A stretch of DNA of 64,000 bases, from the IMG/VR virus record IMGVR_UViG_3300042558_005069, positions 1 through 64,000 of that record. One strand, 5' to 3'. The stretch's first letter is position 1, and every line of letters begins with the position of its first letter. The notes under the pieces were generated by a model. That model made no database searches and was not told the DNA's origin. It worked only from the letters and a program-made list of their open reading frames with translations. A program made the position numbers and the translations under genes. This document shows, piece by piece, positions 12,402 through 21,075 of the stretch. The stretch is from a virus.

Positions 12402-14324
12402 ATGAAGTTATATTTTGAGAAGAATGAAGTCGTTTTTGATTTTCCATTTGAAAGATCCCAAGTCGACGAGCTCAAGTCCATTCCTGGAGCCAAATGGGAC
12501 AAGGGGAACAAGGTCTGGCGACTGCCCGTAACGTCAATTCAAGCCGGGCGCGATTTTGCAATTAAGCATGGGTTCGACGTAACAATTGATGTTCTCAAGT
12601 TTGACGCTCCAAAGTTAGGGAAGACGTCTTCGGCTCGGGTAGTAATAGAAGACGACACAATCTTTATGTACTTCTCGTACGAGCGCGTGATAATAAAAGC
12701 TGTCAAACAAATACCCGCTGTCTCATGGGACTCCAAACGACACGGGTGGCAAGCTCCCCTGTCTTCTGCATCTAATGTGATTGAGTGGGCCGAAGCTTTC
12801 AATGTACCCATTGACGACAAAGTCATCGCAGTCAGTGACGAGATACGTCAAAAAATGAATCAGTTAATCGAGGCCTCCAGATCAACGGACGCACTGATTG
12901 AGGTCGAAGCAATAAACGGGGAAATGCTCCCGTACCAAAGGGCTGGGGTTATGTATGCATCAAACGCCCGCCGCACATTCATCGCCGACGAAATGGGGTT
13001 GGGAAAATCTCTGCAGGCAATTGCAACCATTGAGTACGTTCAAGATAGTTACCCAGTCGTTGTCGTGTGTCCCCCGAGCCTTGTTCTCAACTGGCAAGCA
13101 GAGTACACAAAATGGCTTCCCAATAGAAAAGTCTCAGTAGTTACTAACCGTAAAGATTTTCCAGAGTCTGGCTCATACGACGTAGTCGTGGTTGGTTACA
13201 GCAATATCCAGACATGGGAAAAGAAACTATCGAATCATCGCTCGTATGTCTTTGACGAATCCCACTACTGCAAGACACCCACGGCAGCCCGCACCAGGTC
13301 GGCAGTAAAGATTGCAAAGTCGGCACCCAAGGAAGGTCTAGTTCTTTGCTTGACCGGCACGCCGGTAACGAATCGCCCCAATGAGTATGCTTCCCAGTTG
13401 GAGATTCTCGGAAGACTGAAAGAGTTCGGTGGGCTTTGGGGATTCTATCGTCGATACTGCGGCGCATTTCAAGACCAGTTCGGGCAATGGAACATAAGTG
13501 GGCACTCGCACCTTGATGAGTTGAACGAAAGACTACGCTCAGCCTGTTACATCAGACGAACCAAAGATCAAGTGCTTACCGAACTCCCGCCCGTGATACA
13601 TAGCAGGATAGTTGTCGCAGGAACATCAGCAGGCATGAAGGAGTACGCAAAGGCAGAGAAAGATATTCTGTTTTATATCGCTGAAAGAGCGCGAGAGCTT
13701 GCCATTAAAGAGGGAAAAGACTCTAGCTACAAGGCTGCGATGGCTGCGATGATTCGAGCGGAAGCAAATGAGCATTTAGTTCGACTTTCGGTTCTACGTC
13801 GTCTCGCAGCAAAGGCGAAGATGGAAGAAGTACTGGAGTGGGTGGCAACCCGTGTAGAAAATGGCAAGAAAGTCGTAGTCGCAGCGCACCACAGAGAGAT
13901 AGTTGATGAAGTTGCTCGCCGTTACGGAGGAATAAAGATTCAAGGCGGGATGGCGGTAGAGGACGTTGAAGAAAACAAGAGAAAGTTTCAGGAACTCCCC
14001 GTAGAGGAAGTTCCAGTCATAGTGCTTTCCATGCAGGCTGCTAAGACTGGTCATACACTCACAGCGTCAGAAGAATGCTTATTCGTTGAACTCCCGTGGA
14101 CGCCCGCTGACGTAGATCAAACTTTCAGTAGATTGCACAGGTTAGGGCAAAAAGGCAGTGTCACTGCTACCTACATGCTTGCTGCTGGGACTATCGATGA
14201 GGACATCTATGAGCTCATTGAACGTAAACGCACAATCGTTGATGCCGCAGTTGATGGCATAGAAGCCATAGACAACGAAGGCGCTGTTCAGCTTATTATG
14301 AACCTTCTCAGCAGAGCTAGCTGA
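12402..14324 (+). CDS. SNF2-family ATPase with two HARP-like N-terminal repeats, 640 aa
   Basis: A superfamily 2 translocase: Walker A DEMGLGKS (196-203), Walker B DESH (285-288), motif III LTGTP (317-321) and a C-terminal FSRLHRLGQKG block (about 572-584). Two tandem repeats at residues 1-42 and about 82-120 (strand, then P.A.WD...K.W..P) look like the HARP domains of SMARCAL1/HepA-type annealing helicases. Such enzymes remodel forked or branched DNA and would fit replication or repair. AGGTGG precedes ATG 12402. It overlaps the convergent gene 14317-14778 by 8 nt. Confidence 0.93.
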   Translation: MKLYFEKNEVVFDFPFERSQVDELKSIPGAKWDKGNKVWRLPVTSIQAGRDFAIKHGFDVTIDVLKFDAPKLGKTSSARVVIEDDTIFMYFSYERVIIKAVKQIPAVSWDSKRHGWQAPLSSASNVIEWAEAFNVPIDDKVIAVSDEIRQKMNQLIEASRSTDALIEVEAINGEMLPYQRAGVMYASNARRTFIADEMGLGKSLQAIATIEYVQDSYPVVVVCPPSLVLNWQAEYTKWLPNRKVSVVTNRKDFPESGSYDVVVVGYSNIQTWEKKLSNHRSYVFDESHYCKTPTAARTRSAVKIAKSAPKEGLVLCLTGTPVTNRPNEYASQLEILGRLKEFGGLWGFYRRYCGAFQDQFGQWNISGHSHLDELNERLRSACYIRRTKDQVLTELPPVIHSRIVVAGTSAGMKEYAKAEKDILFYIAERARELAIKEGKDSSYKAAMAAMIRAEANEHLVRLSVLRRLAAKAKMEEVLEWVATRVENGKKVVVAAHHREIVDEVARRYGGIKIQGGMAVEDVEENKRKFQELPVEEVPVIVLSMQAAKTGHTLTASEECLFVELPWTPADVDQTFSRLHRLGQKGSVTATYMLAAGTIDEDIYELIERKRTIVDAAVDGIEAIDNEGAVQLIMNLLSRAS

Positions 14325-14778
14325 CTTCCGGAATTTGAGACTCCGTACCGTTTTCAGTACCATTCCTGATTATCTCCTCAGCGATCAATCGTGCGTACTT
14401 GCGGCGTAGTCGCCAAATCTTCTTGTTTAACTCGATCATCTCATCGCTTACGCGTGCCTTGATGATTGCTTTATCATCGAAAACCCCGTGTGTGTTAAAC
14501 ATTGCGTCCTGTATGTCTGCGTCTTCTATGATTATGTCCGATATCCAGCCCGCACGCTTGTCTATCGCGAGCATTAAGTCGCAAAGTCCCTCAATGCCAA
14601 ATTCAGCATGGACTTTATTCACGGCAAGTGAGCAAAAGTTCGTCCGGTAGAGCAACTGTGCTCGTTGGGATTGAGACATGAACTCGGACAGCCATACAGC
14701 GAGTTCTTCTCTCGATGGGGTTGCATCCTCGTGCATGAACTCTTCTGAAAACTCGTCTTCGTTATCGGGTTGGTTCAT
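14317..14778 (-). CDS. hypothetical helical protein, 153 aa
   Basis: Acidic N-terminus (about 25 residues), then mostly helices, including a conspicuous C-terminal IWRLRRKYARLIAEEIIRNG. No family recognised. GAGGG is 4 nt before ATG 14778. The last 8 nt overlap the end of the SNF2 gene on the other strand. The DUF932 gene ends 53 nt away; the two may be co-transcribed. Confidence 0.7.
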   Translation of the reverse strand: MNQPDNEDEFSEEFMHEDATPSREELAVWLSEFMSQSQRAQLLYRTNFCSLAVNKVHAEFGIEGLCDLMLAIDKRAGWISDIIIEDADIQDAMFNTHGVFDDKAIIKARVSDEMIELNKKIWRLRRKYARLIAEEIIRNGTENGTESQIPEVS

Positions 14779-14831
14779 GTGCCCTCGATTTGCTAGTTGC
14801 TAATCAAAATAAATAATAACAGTAGTTGGAT

Positions 14832-15857
14832 CTAAGCCCGTGACAACAGATAATCCTGCGCACGCAGCTTCGAACGGGTCACCCATGAATTCGAGTCCAT
14901 AGACGCAATCGCACGTTCCTTCACTGTCGCATCACGATAATGATCTAGGTATTCTCCGATGGCATTTACCGTTGACCAAGCGTTGAACCCGTAGTTCTTG
15001 GCGTTGTTCTCGTTCATGTACACAGCTTTGACAAGCGCAATGATGTTGTCTCTGTTCTTCTGCTGCCTATCCGTCTGCTTGATAGATAAAGGAAACACTT
15101 GATTGAGAACATCGTCCATGATTTTCGATGAAGGAGGAACGCTTATGGATAGAAGCTTGTTGGCTGTAGCAGTAAACTCCGTAGCCCATGTGCGTGAAAT
15201 GCGCAAAACGTCATTCGCCTGCTCCATAGCCCGTTCTGCATTTCGTGTATGCCGCGCTGTGAACACGCGGTTAGCGGCAGAAACTCCAAGGACTACCGTG
15301 TTCTTACATACCGCCCGTATGCTCGTGTTGGCGAAGGTGATAGCGATCTTCCCGTCGTGCCCGTTACGGACGAGCAGGTATCTCGCAATCTCGTCGTTTA
15401 CGCCCATAGGGTCAATGACCAGCGGTCCTAGGTCGATGGATGAAAAGAACTCACGTCCTCCGTTGAGCACTCCACACGTGTCTACTACAGCATCGCCCGA
15501 TGAGGCTCCGACGATAGCAAGTGCGTAGTCAAGGCATTCACGGTTCTGCTGGACAACGTATCGAGTCCCCACGGTAGCCAATCCATTGAACGTTCCGTCC
15601 GGATTGACTCGTACGGTCGCTCTGCTGTCTGGAATCATTACGTATTGACCGTCTGGGTTCCTGATCGGCTGTCCTTGATCGTCACACACCGCAACGCGAG
15701 TGGTGACAACGTCGAAATCTGCCTGAGCTGCTGCGAGCATTGCTTCCGCTGTCTGCAAGCCCTCCATCGGCACCCCTAGGCGATGCCAAGGGATTTCCCT
15801 GTTGGAATAAGCCATTCTGGCTTGACCGTCTGATGCGAATTCTAACTGATGAGCCAT
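14832..15857 (-). CDS. DUF932 phage/plasmid-like protein, 341 aa
   Basis: The N-terminus (MAHQLEFASDGQARMAYSNR, then PWHRLG) and the central FSSIDLGPLV...YLLVRNGHDGKIAITFANTSIRAVCKNT are typical of DUF932, a family common on phages and plasmids whose biochemical role is not established. Full length for the family. ATG 15857 follows AGGAAGA and CAGGCA. An AT-rich palindrome TAGATAAATCTATC lies 35 nt upstream and could be an operator. Confidence 0.9.
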   Translation of the reverse strand: MAHQLEFASDGQARMAYSNREIPWHRLGVPMEGLQTAEAMLAAAQADFDVVTTRVAVCDDQGQPIRNPDGQYVMIPDSRATVRVNPDGTFNGLATVGTRYVVQQNRECLDYALAIVGASSGDAVVDTCGVLNGGREFFSSIDLGPLVIDPMGVNDEIARYLLVRNGHDGKIAITFANTSIRAVCKNTVVLGVSAANRVFTARHTRNAERAMEQANDVLRISRTWATEFTATANKLLSISVPPSSKIMDDVLNQVFPLSIKQTDRQQKNRDNIIALVKAVYMNENNAKNYGFNAWSTVNAIGEYLDHYRDATVKERAIASMDSNSWVTRSKLRAQDYLLSRA

Positions 15858-16052
15858 TGCCTGTGTGTCTTCCTATGTAGTTAGATAAATCTATCTGAAG
15901 GAAGTGTACAAGGTGCCTAGCGTCGGAGAACGAAACAAACATGATGAAAGAGGCGATTACTATGCAGCAACCCGTAGACGTTGCGGCACAACGATATAAA
16001 GCCTCGGGTCTAGAAAGACAAAGACCTCGAATTTAGAAAAACGGCTCTACGT
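15858..16052. other. intergenic, one doubtful 31-codon frame
   Basis: Holds the AT-rich palindrome at 15892-15905. A rightward frame 15941-16036 (MQQPVDVAAQRYKASGLERQ near its end) has a weak GAAAGAGG upstream; I do not call it. Confidence 0.4.
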
Positions 16053-16352
16053 TTATTCCTTGACAGAGACGAGCCTCAGGCGAGGCGTTTGACCACTAGG
16101 GGTATTTCGTGGCTTCTTTACGTAAGTTGGGTGATCATGACGTGACTTTATTCGCGCCTCACAACGAGCGTTATACCACGCAACACAGAAGAGGGTGGCG
16201 AATACAGTTGCGGCGAGCGTCATGACGATCCCTACGTACAAGAGCGGTAGCGATTGGCTGTCAAAGGCGACCTTGATGTACAGCGACGACACAGGGGGTA
16301 GTAGCAGCACTAGTGCAGCACGTATCTTGCCAAATTTGATGTATGAGTTCAT
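16053..16352 (-). CDS. two-helix membrane protein, 99 aa
   Basis: Two membrane segments (around RAALVLLLPPVSSLYI and LLYVGIVMTLAATVFATLF) are followed by a basic C-terminal tail of about 40 residues with many Arg, Lys and Pro, presumably cytoplasmic. ATG 16352 is preceded by AAGAGAT; the frame is open further upstream but without a ribosome site. Function unknown. Confidence 0.7.
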   Translation of the reverse strand: MNSYIKFGKIRAALVLLLPPVSSLYIKVAFDSQSLPLLYVGIVMTLAATVFATLFCVAWYNARCEARIKSRHDHPTYVKKPRNTPSGQTPRLRLVSVKE

Positions 16353-16482
16353 TATCTCTTCTTTCAGTAGGTTCCAGTATGTGGGCACATGATGTGCTCT
16401 TGTGCACAATACCCGTGGCACTTGGCAAAAGTCAAGCATTATTGAACAAGACACAAGAAAGAATCTAAGATATTGTCACGTT

Positions 16483-16758
16483 ATGGGAATAATCTACAAA
16501 CAAGCAGCCGCAACAGACGATAATACGAAAGCAGACATTAGTTCGCTTGGGCAGTATGCGAAGTGGTTTGTGCTACACAATCTTAGCTTTTCTCTCAGGA
16601 ACGATGGCGGGACCTGGGTGTGCGAGGCGCTAGGTAGGCATGGGGATTTGCCATTCTCTGCACGAAGCAACAGGTGCGGATCTTCAGAGCAAGCAGTCTA
16701 TGAGTGCTTCGTTTCTGCACGTAATACCTTACGTGGAGAGCCTTACATAATGGGTTGA
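16483..16758 (+). CDS. hypothetical protein, 91 aa
   Basis: A small alpha/beta protein: SLGQYAKWFVLHNLSFSLRNDGGTWVCEALGRHGD followed by a helix SSEQAVYECFVSARNTL. This resembles short substrate- or DNA-binding proteins that end with an amphipathic helix, but I cannot name a family. No ribosome site lies before ATG 16483, so leaderless translation is possible. Overlaps the convergent gene by 16 nt. Confidence 0.65.
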   Translation: MGIIYKQAAATDDNTKADISSLGQYAKWFVLHNLSFSLRNDGGTWVCEALGRHGDLPFSARSNRCGSSEQAVYECFVSARNTLRGEPYIMG

Positions 16759-17072
16759 TCTGATCCATGTTCGCAGTGAGCAAACTCACAGCACGGCACG
16801 TCACCAACGTATGAATGGTGTCCTTGACCAAAGTGCTCAGCAAGCATGGGGAAAGTGCGAAAGAACGTAACGATGCAGTCGTGGCACATGATCCATTCGG
16901 CGCTGATCCGCTTCTCGAACAGTATGTCGAGTTGATCGCTGAATCCTCCATAGTAGCCAAAGGACTCAAAGGGGAGTATCCAACCGTGGTCGGGGTAAAT
17001 GCGCTGGGCAGTGCATGGATGTGATTGACCACAAGCAGAGCATCTAGCGTATCTGTCTTGGTTGATTGCCAT
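16743..17072 (-). CDS. multi-Cys zinc-binding-like protein, 109 aa
   Basis: Three Cys clusters: RCSACGQSHPC near the start, IMCHDCIVTFFRTFP in the middle and PCCEFAHCEH at the end, enough for two zinc sites. Proteins with this IMCHDC...TFP arrangement recur in actinophages without known function. Start at 17072 (weak ACAGGC upstream). Confidence 0.75.
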   Translation of the reverse strand: MAINQDRYARCSACGQSHPCTAQRIYPDHGWILPFESFGYYGGFSDQLDILFEKRISAEWIMCHDCIVTFFRTFPMLAEHFGQGHHSYVGDVPCCEFAHCEHGSDQPIM

Positions 17073-17167
17073 GCCTGTAGTCTCTCATCAATACCCGTGG
17101 CGCCTGCGCAACTTGGGAGGGGAAATGCGAAGGGCGTATCACAGGTGATACAGGGGTAGGCAGGGGG

Positions 17168-17515
17168 CTAGAGCCTGACGCCTGCTGACGTGGATCGGAT
17201 GAACGATGAATATGCATACCGCCTACGTCGCCTACGTTCTTCGTCTGTCACGTTCGCAAAGACATAGCCAAGCATTGACTCAGCCTCTAGCATCAGTTCG
17301 TCGAGGCTGAACTCAGCACCCGTGGCGGTCTGCGGCGTTACGTTGTGCCGCTTGCAGGCGGCGATCACAAGATGCGAGAACAGTGCTGATATGTGCTGAT
17401 ACTCCATCGCCTCCTCTGGAACGAGGCGACGCTTCTGCGTGGTGCGTATACGTATGGACTTACGTATCAGTCGCGTGCATACATAGAAACCTCTGAAGCG
17501 GTTGAGGTTGCTCAT
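17168..17515 (-). CDS. conserved actinophage protein, 115 aa
   Basis: The C-terminal half (AACKRHNVTPQTATGAEFSL, then DELMLEAESMLGYVFANVTD) is a pattern I have met in many small actinophage proteins of unknown function. ATG 17515 has AGGCAGGC about 9 nt upstream; an internal ATG at 17407 has a stronger AGAGGAGG and could be the true or a second start. The microsatellite at 17603-17632 lies in its 5' region. Confidence 0.7.
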   Translation of the reverse strand: MSNLNRFRGFYVCTRLIRKSIRIRTTQKRRLVPEEAMEYQHISALFSHLVIAACKRHNVTPQTATGAEFSLDELMLEAESMLGYVFANVTDEERRRRRRYAYSSFIRSTSAGVRL

Positions 17516-17602
17516 ATATTCTTGCCTGCCTTTGCCTTGTGTCGTTTGTCTGTGTATACATAGTACGCACAGTGCGATTGCCCCTGCACTCACTGTGTCC
17601 GT

Positions 17603-17632
17603 ACCCGCACCCGCACCCGCACCCGCACCCGC
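17603..17632. repeat. five tandem ACCCGC hexamers
   Basis: Perfect 6-bp microsatellite 88 nt upstream of the gene at 17168-17515. Copy number could change by slippage and alter spacing in the leader or promoter. Confidence 0.9.
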
Positions 17633-17692
17633 GAGGGGTGAACGCTCCTGCTGTGGGCGATACTCTGTTGAGATGAGCAAGAACGGCTCCAA

Positions 17693-18243
17693 CCAATGCA
17701 GGTCTTCGCCTGAGCAGGTCGTAGGGCGATTCTAGGGGCGTATGGCGGAAGCCTTGCTCGCTCTCAAGAGGGGCGTGACGTGTGTAATCAAATGACTACG
17801 CACTAACTCAATCAGGCTGGTCAGGCATCGGCTCGGACTCTCGTCCTGAGCCTACGGCTTTTGCCTTTTGGCACTGCGTGACTTTCGCCGTGAAATCCTA
17901 GACTTTCACTCACTGCCCCACAGAGGGTGCCCCCCTCTGTATCTGCCGTAGTTTGTGGGTTTACGTGCAGGTCCCTGCATGGGGAGAGCCCCGCACGCTT
18001 TCTTGCGAACGCTCCAGCGCCGGGGGGTCAATGCAGCAGAAAATTGAGGTCGATTCATTTGTATAAATTTATCCAAACATGTTCTGATTTGCAACCCACA
18101 TGACGTGTTATTGTTCGTTTCTCAGCTATTTATTTCCTCCTAGTGGGTAGCTGACGCATGCATGCAAGGATAAGGCCCTGTAGTTGCTCTGGGGGCAGAG
18201 AACTATGGGGTCTTTCCTTTTGTTTTTGTGGTATAAATAATCT
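17693..18243. other. 550-bp stretch without a supported gene
   Basis: Higher in G+C than the DNA to its right. It contains a hairpin ACAGAGGG/CCCTCTGT (17920-17940) and an AT-rich GTATAAATTTATCC at 18061-18074. A leftward frame 17906-18094 exists but has no ribosome site and a composition like noncoding DNA. Confidence 0.5.
17920..17940. terminator. 8-bp hairpin ACAGAGGG/CCCTCTGT
   Basis: Perfect stem with loop TGCCC, no T-tract. Isolated from any certain gene end, so its role as a terminator is a guess. Confidence 0.35.
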
Positions 18244-18639
18244 ATGACTGATCCACAAATTGACAACGAATATGGGGATTACCCTATCTTTATCTCATCT
18301 CTTAACAGCCTATGGGCGCATAATACCGACCCAGATCTGAAGTATGGCGATTTTTATCTTGCTGAATTAGAAAGACAACATCCGGAAGCGGCGCAGCTAG
18401 TTAAAGACTCTCCATTTGAAGTAGTTGGAAAAAATAGCTTTCCCAAAAACGTTCATGATCTTGTTGGAGGTTATTTTGGACGCAAATATTATTTCGAAAG
18501 CGGAGAGTTTGCCACTCACGGATTGAAAACATCATGGCGGAAAAATCCTTATCAAGGGCTACCTAGCGAAAAAATAAGGATGGGCCCTTCAGGGTATGAT
18601 CCAGATCCATCTACTTTCAAAAATAGGAATACAAATTAA
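18244..18639 (+). CDS. hypothetical protein, 131 aa, possible paralogue of 18642-18968
   Basis: Acidic N-terminus, then KYGDFYLAELERQHPEAAQL and an aromatic, Gly-rich second half. The same order (FGDLWLEMMIKHCPSVGERM, then a helix and aromatic/Gly segment) occurs in the next gene, so the two may be diverged tandem duplicates. ATG 18244 lies 6 nt after TATAAA with no ribosome site, suggesting a leaderless mRNA. From here rightwards base composition becomes AT-richer. Confidence 0.7.
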   Translation: MTDPQIDNEYGDYPIFISSLNSLWAHNTDPDLKYGDFYLAELERQHPEAAQLVKDSPFEVVGKNSFPKNVHDLVGGYFGRKYYFESGEFATHGLKTSWRKNPYQGLPSEKIRMGPSGYDPDPSTFKNRNTN

Positions 18640-18641
18640 AG

Positions 18642-18968
18642 ATGCCTTTATTCAAAGATTGGGAGTATGCCAATTACGAGGATTTTATTGCCGATGTAAG
18701 AAAAGCATATGAAGAAGAAAAAACAAAGCCAATATTTGGTGATCTATGGCTAGAGATGATGATTAAACACTGCCCATCGGTCGGAGAACGCATGAGAGGG
18801 ACTGAATTAGACCCTTCAGGCATGGATGAAATTCCTGTTTACATTACTAGAGCAGCAAATACATATTTTAATATGTTCTATGGTCCAGGCTGGTACAACC
18901 AGGGAGATCCAAATATATATCCCGGTAGTGGATATCAGTATTTCCTAGATGAATTGAACTCTGACTAA
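18642..18968 (+). CDS. hypothetical protein, 108 aa
   Basis: Second gene of a two-gene unit, 2 nt after the previous stop. It has a helical first half (DWEYANYEDFIADVRKAYEEE) and an aromatic/Gly-rich C-terminus (YFNMFYGPGWYNQGDP). See the preceding gene for the suspected shared ancestry. Function unknown. Confidence 0.7.
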   Translation: MPLFKDWEYANYEDFIADVRKAYEEEKTKPIFGDLWLEMMIKHCPSVGERMRGTELDPSGMDEIPVYITRAANTYFNMFYGPGWYNQGDPNIYPGSGYQYFLDELNSD

Positions 18969-19139
18969 AATCAATGCAGGTATCCGTAACAGGACTTATT
19001 ATATTGCAGCCGTTTTGCCTTCAGTAATATATACATGAACTAGCTCTTGTTCGGATAAATTTATCTAAACCAAAAGAGTGAGTGAAAAAAAAATTGCGGA
19101 GGTTTTTAACTCTCCTTACAGGATACGGGCGGGCGGGCC

Positions 19140-19370
19140 CTACATATCTGCTTTGATATCGGGGTCGTACTTCCATGTGAAGATATACTCATTACTTTCC
19201 TGGACCGGCCATGGCAGGCTTTTGCGGGCGTGGAAGTTGATTCCTCGATCAATGAAGTTTGTAAAAGTGTACTTTTTTACATCCTCTGGCCAATCTCCGA
19301 AAAAAGTGACGGCGATTGTCCTTGTGTCTGGAGAGACATAAATTTCATAGTATCTGTCTGGTGTTATCAT
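19140..19370 (-). CDS. hypothetical protein, 76 aa
   Basis: Strand-rich small protein: YYEIYVSPDTRTIAVTFFGDW and NEYIFTWKYDPD. AGGAG 6 nt before ATG 19370; an ATG one codon earlier is too close to it. Second gene of a unit with 19383-19550, whose last codons contain part of this ribosome site. Function unknown. Confidence 0.75.
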   Translation of the reverse strand: MITPDRYYEIYVSPDTRTIAVTFFGDWPEDVKKYTFTNFIDRGINFHARKSLPWPVQESNEYIFTWKYDPDIKADM

Positions 19371-19382
19371 CATTTCTCCTGT

Positions 19383-19550
19383 TTAGTAGGTTTCGGTATC
19401 TGGGGCTAAAGGGTGAGGGAACTTCTTAGTAAGACCGTAAAGCAATTCGCCTTCCTCGGTCACTCCCTTAACTTCTATCAGACCTGCAAGAATGAGTGCT
19501 TCGAGGTCCCTGCTGAGGTCGGCTTTGGTGTATTCGTCGTTATGTTCCAT
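19383..19550 (-). CDS. small winged-helix-like protein, 55 aa
   Basis: MEHNDEYTKADLSRDLEALI, then LAGLIEVKGVTEEGELLYGL: helix, helix, then LIEV...G.LLYGLT, the recognition helix and wing of a tiny winged-helix domain. It could be a transcriptional modulator or remnant of a larger one. It is followed after 12 nt by 19140-19370 in the same unit. Short length keeps confidence moderate. Confidence 0.7.
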   Translation of the reverse strand: MEHNDEYTKADLSRDLEALILAGLIEVKGVTEEGELLYGLTKKFPHPLAPDTETY

Positions 19551-19612
19551 GGACTAATCATAAGCGGAAAGAAAACGATTGTCAACAGTTTATGTTCTTT
19601 TATTTAGATTTA

Positions 19613-21073
19613 TTAAGATCCAATGATTAGGGGAATGTTCGGATTGTTTGTTTTCCAGCATTCTGCATCTTCCATGTCATTCAAAAGAGGTTGATTTTTT
19701 ATATTTAAACTAGTGTTTATGAGCACGGGAATTCCGGTTAAATTTTTCCACTTAGTCAAAACGGCGTGAAGGCCGGGATGTTGATCCTTGGATACCGTTT
19801 GAACTCTGCTTGTGCCGTCTACGTGCACTGCACCGGGTATTAAATTTGGTTTCTTGGCGCGTACGGCAAGCTGCATATATGGACTCATGGCGGGAAGATC
19901 AAACCATTCATTTGCGTCTTCTTCGAGGACCACTGGAGCGAATGGCCTAAATTTCTCCCTCATTTTTATCAAATTAACATTGTCGCGTGACGCTACGGAA
20001 CGAGGGTCCGCAAGGAGGCTCCTATTTCCTAGCGCCCTGGGTCCAAATTCGGCTCTGCCGTTCATTACTCCTACGACGCCAGTGTTAATTAACTCTTTTA
20101 TTACTTTTTCTACAGGGTAATGCCCCCCAATATTTTTACCTAAATACGGACCGCGCCATTCCACATGTTTTGCGTAGACTGAAAGCGCAGCTCCCAGACT
20201 TGAACCTGAATCTCCAGGGTTGGGCATTATCCATACCTTTTCAAATATGTTGTAGAGAATCGGATTTGCTGCACAATTTAATGCACAGCCGCCCATGTAA
20301 ACAAGATTTTTAGATTTGGTTAACCTCTGAGCAAAATTCATAATTTCACCGAGACGTTTCTCGAATACAGCCTGAGCTGCTGCGGCGATATCAAAAATAT
20401 CGTTTTCGTCTCGTATTGATCGTTCGGATAAAAGCTTTTTATGAAAACTCATTGTCTGAACATTGTGGGCCGGAAAAAATGCATCAAGGTTACCCTCGTA
20501 TTTTGTTTTGTCCCCATAGGCGGCCATTGCCATGAGAATGTATTCGTCGCGCCCTGGTTCTAGTCCAACGTAGTCGGTTATGAAACTATAAAAAAGACCA
20601 AATGATGTCGGGTATCTGAGACTCCAGATTTTTTTTATTTTGCCGTTTTGGCACGACCATATGCTGGCAGTCTCGAATTCCCCAATCGCATCGATCACAA
20701 CCGTGACGGCTTCATTAAAAGGCGAAGTAAGGAACCCAGCGCTTGCGTGGCTCCTGTGGTGACTTACCTGAATCTCTTTTATGCCTTGAAGTTCTTTGCC
20801 AAAAATTTTGTTTTTATATAGATTCGCAGCGTACTTTCCATTTTTTCCACCATGAAGAAACATGCGTAGTCTTTTTTTATTACGCTTCTCAAAGTAAGCA
20901 ATTTTATCAGGAACTCCAAATTCCAAAGCTTCATCCAATATTTGTTTATTCAAAGAAAAATCATTTTTAATTTTACTGTAACGCTCGGCGTGCGCTGCAA
21001 ATAGAATTTTGCCATTTTTTATCACGGACACAGATGCATCATGCGATGAGTCGTTGATTCCGAGAATATGCAT
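19613..21073 (-). CDS. carbamoyltransferase (NodU/TobZ/CmcH family), 486 aa
   Basis: N-terminal ASKHA-like half starts ILGINDSSHDAS and has the metal-binding SHHRSHA (104-110) and D128; later come GGCALNC (about 261-267) and the C-terminal YrdC-like-to-Kae1-like signature RAEFGPRALGNRSLLADPR (about 343-361) with KFRPFAPVV. These proteins transfer carbamoyl from carbamoyl phosphate via carbamoyl-AMP to a sugar or other hydroxyl. The C-terminus is slightly short for the family. It lies 2 nt after the SGNH gene, in one operon, so the two may modify the same glycan or nucleoside. Confidence 0.93.
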   Translation of the reverse strand: MHILGINDSSHDASVSVIKNGKILFAAHAERYSKIKNDFSLNKQILDEALEFGVPDKIAYFEKRNKKRLRMFLHGGKNGKYAANLYKNKIFGKELQGIKEIQVSHHRSHASAGFLTSPFNEAVTVVIDAIGEFETASIWSCQNGKIKKIWSLRYPTSFGLFYSFITDYVGLEPGRDEYILMAMAAYGDKTKYEGNLDAFFPAHNVQTMSFHKKLLSERSIRDENDIFDIAAAAQAVFEKRLGEIMNFAQRLTKSKNLVYMGGCALNCAANPILYNIFEKVWIMPNPGDSGSSLGAALSVYAKHVEWRGPYLGKNIGGHYPVEKVIKELINTGVVGVMNGRAEFGPRALGNRSLLADPRSVASRDNVNLIKMREKFRPFAPVVLEEDANEWFDLPAMSPYMQLAVRAKKPNLIPGAVHVDGTSRVQTVSKDQHPGLHAVLTKWKNLTGIPVLINTSLNIKNQPLLNDMEDAECWKTNNPNIPLIIGS

Positions 21074-21075
21074 AG

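Noticed and set aside
15941-16036. 31-codon rightward frame
   Set aside because: Weak ribosome site, no coupling to a neighbour and no recognisable content; too short to support.
17906-18094. 62-codon leftward frame in the gene-free stretch
   Set aside because: No ribosome site, contains a hairpin and palindromic AT stretch, composition unlike neighbouring genes.
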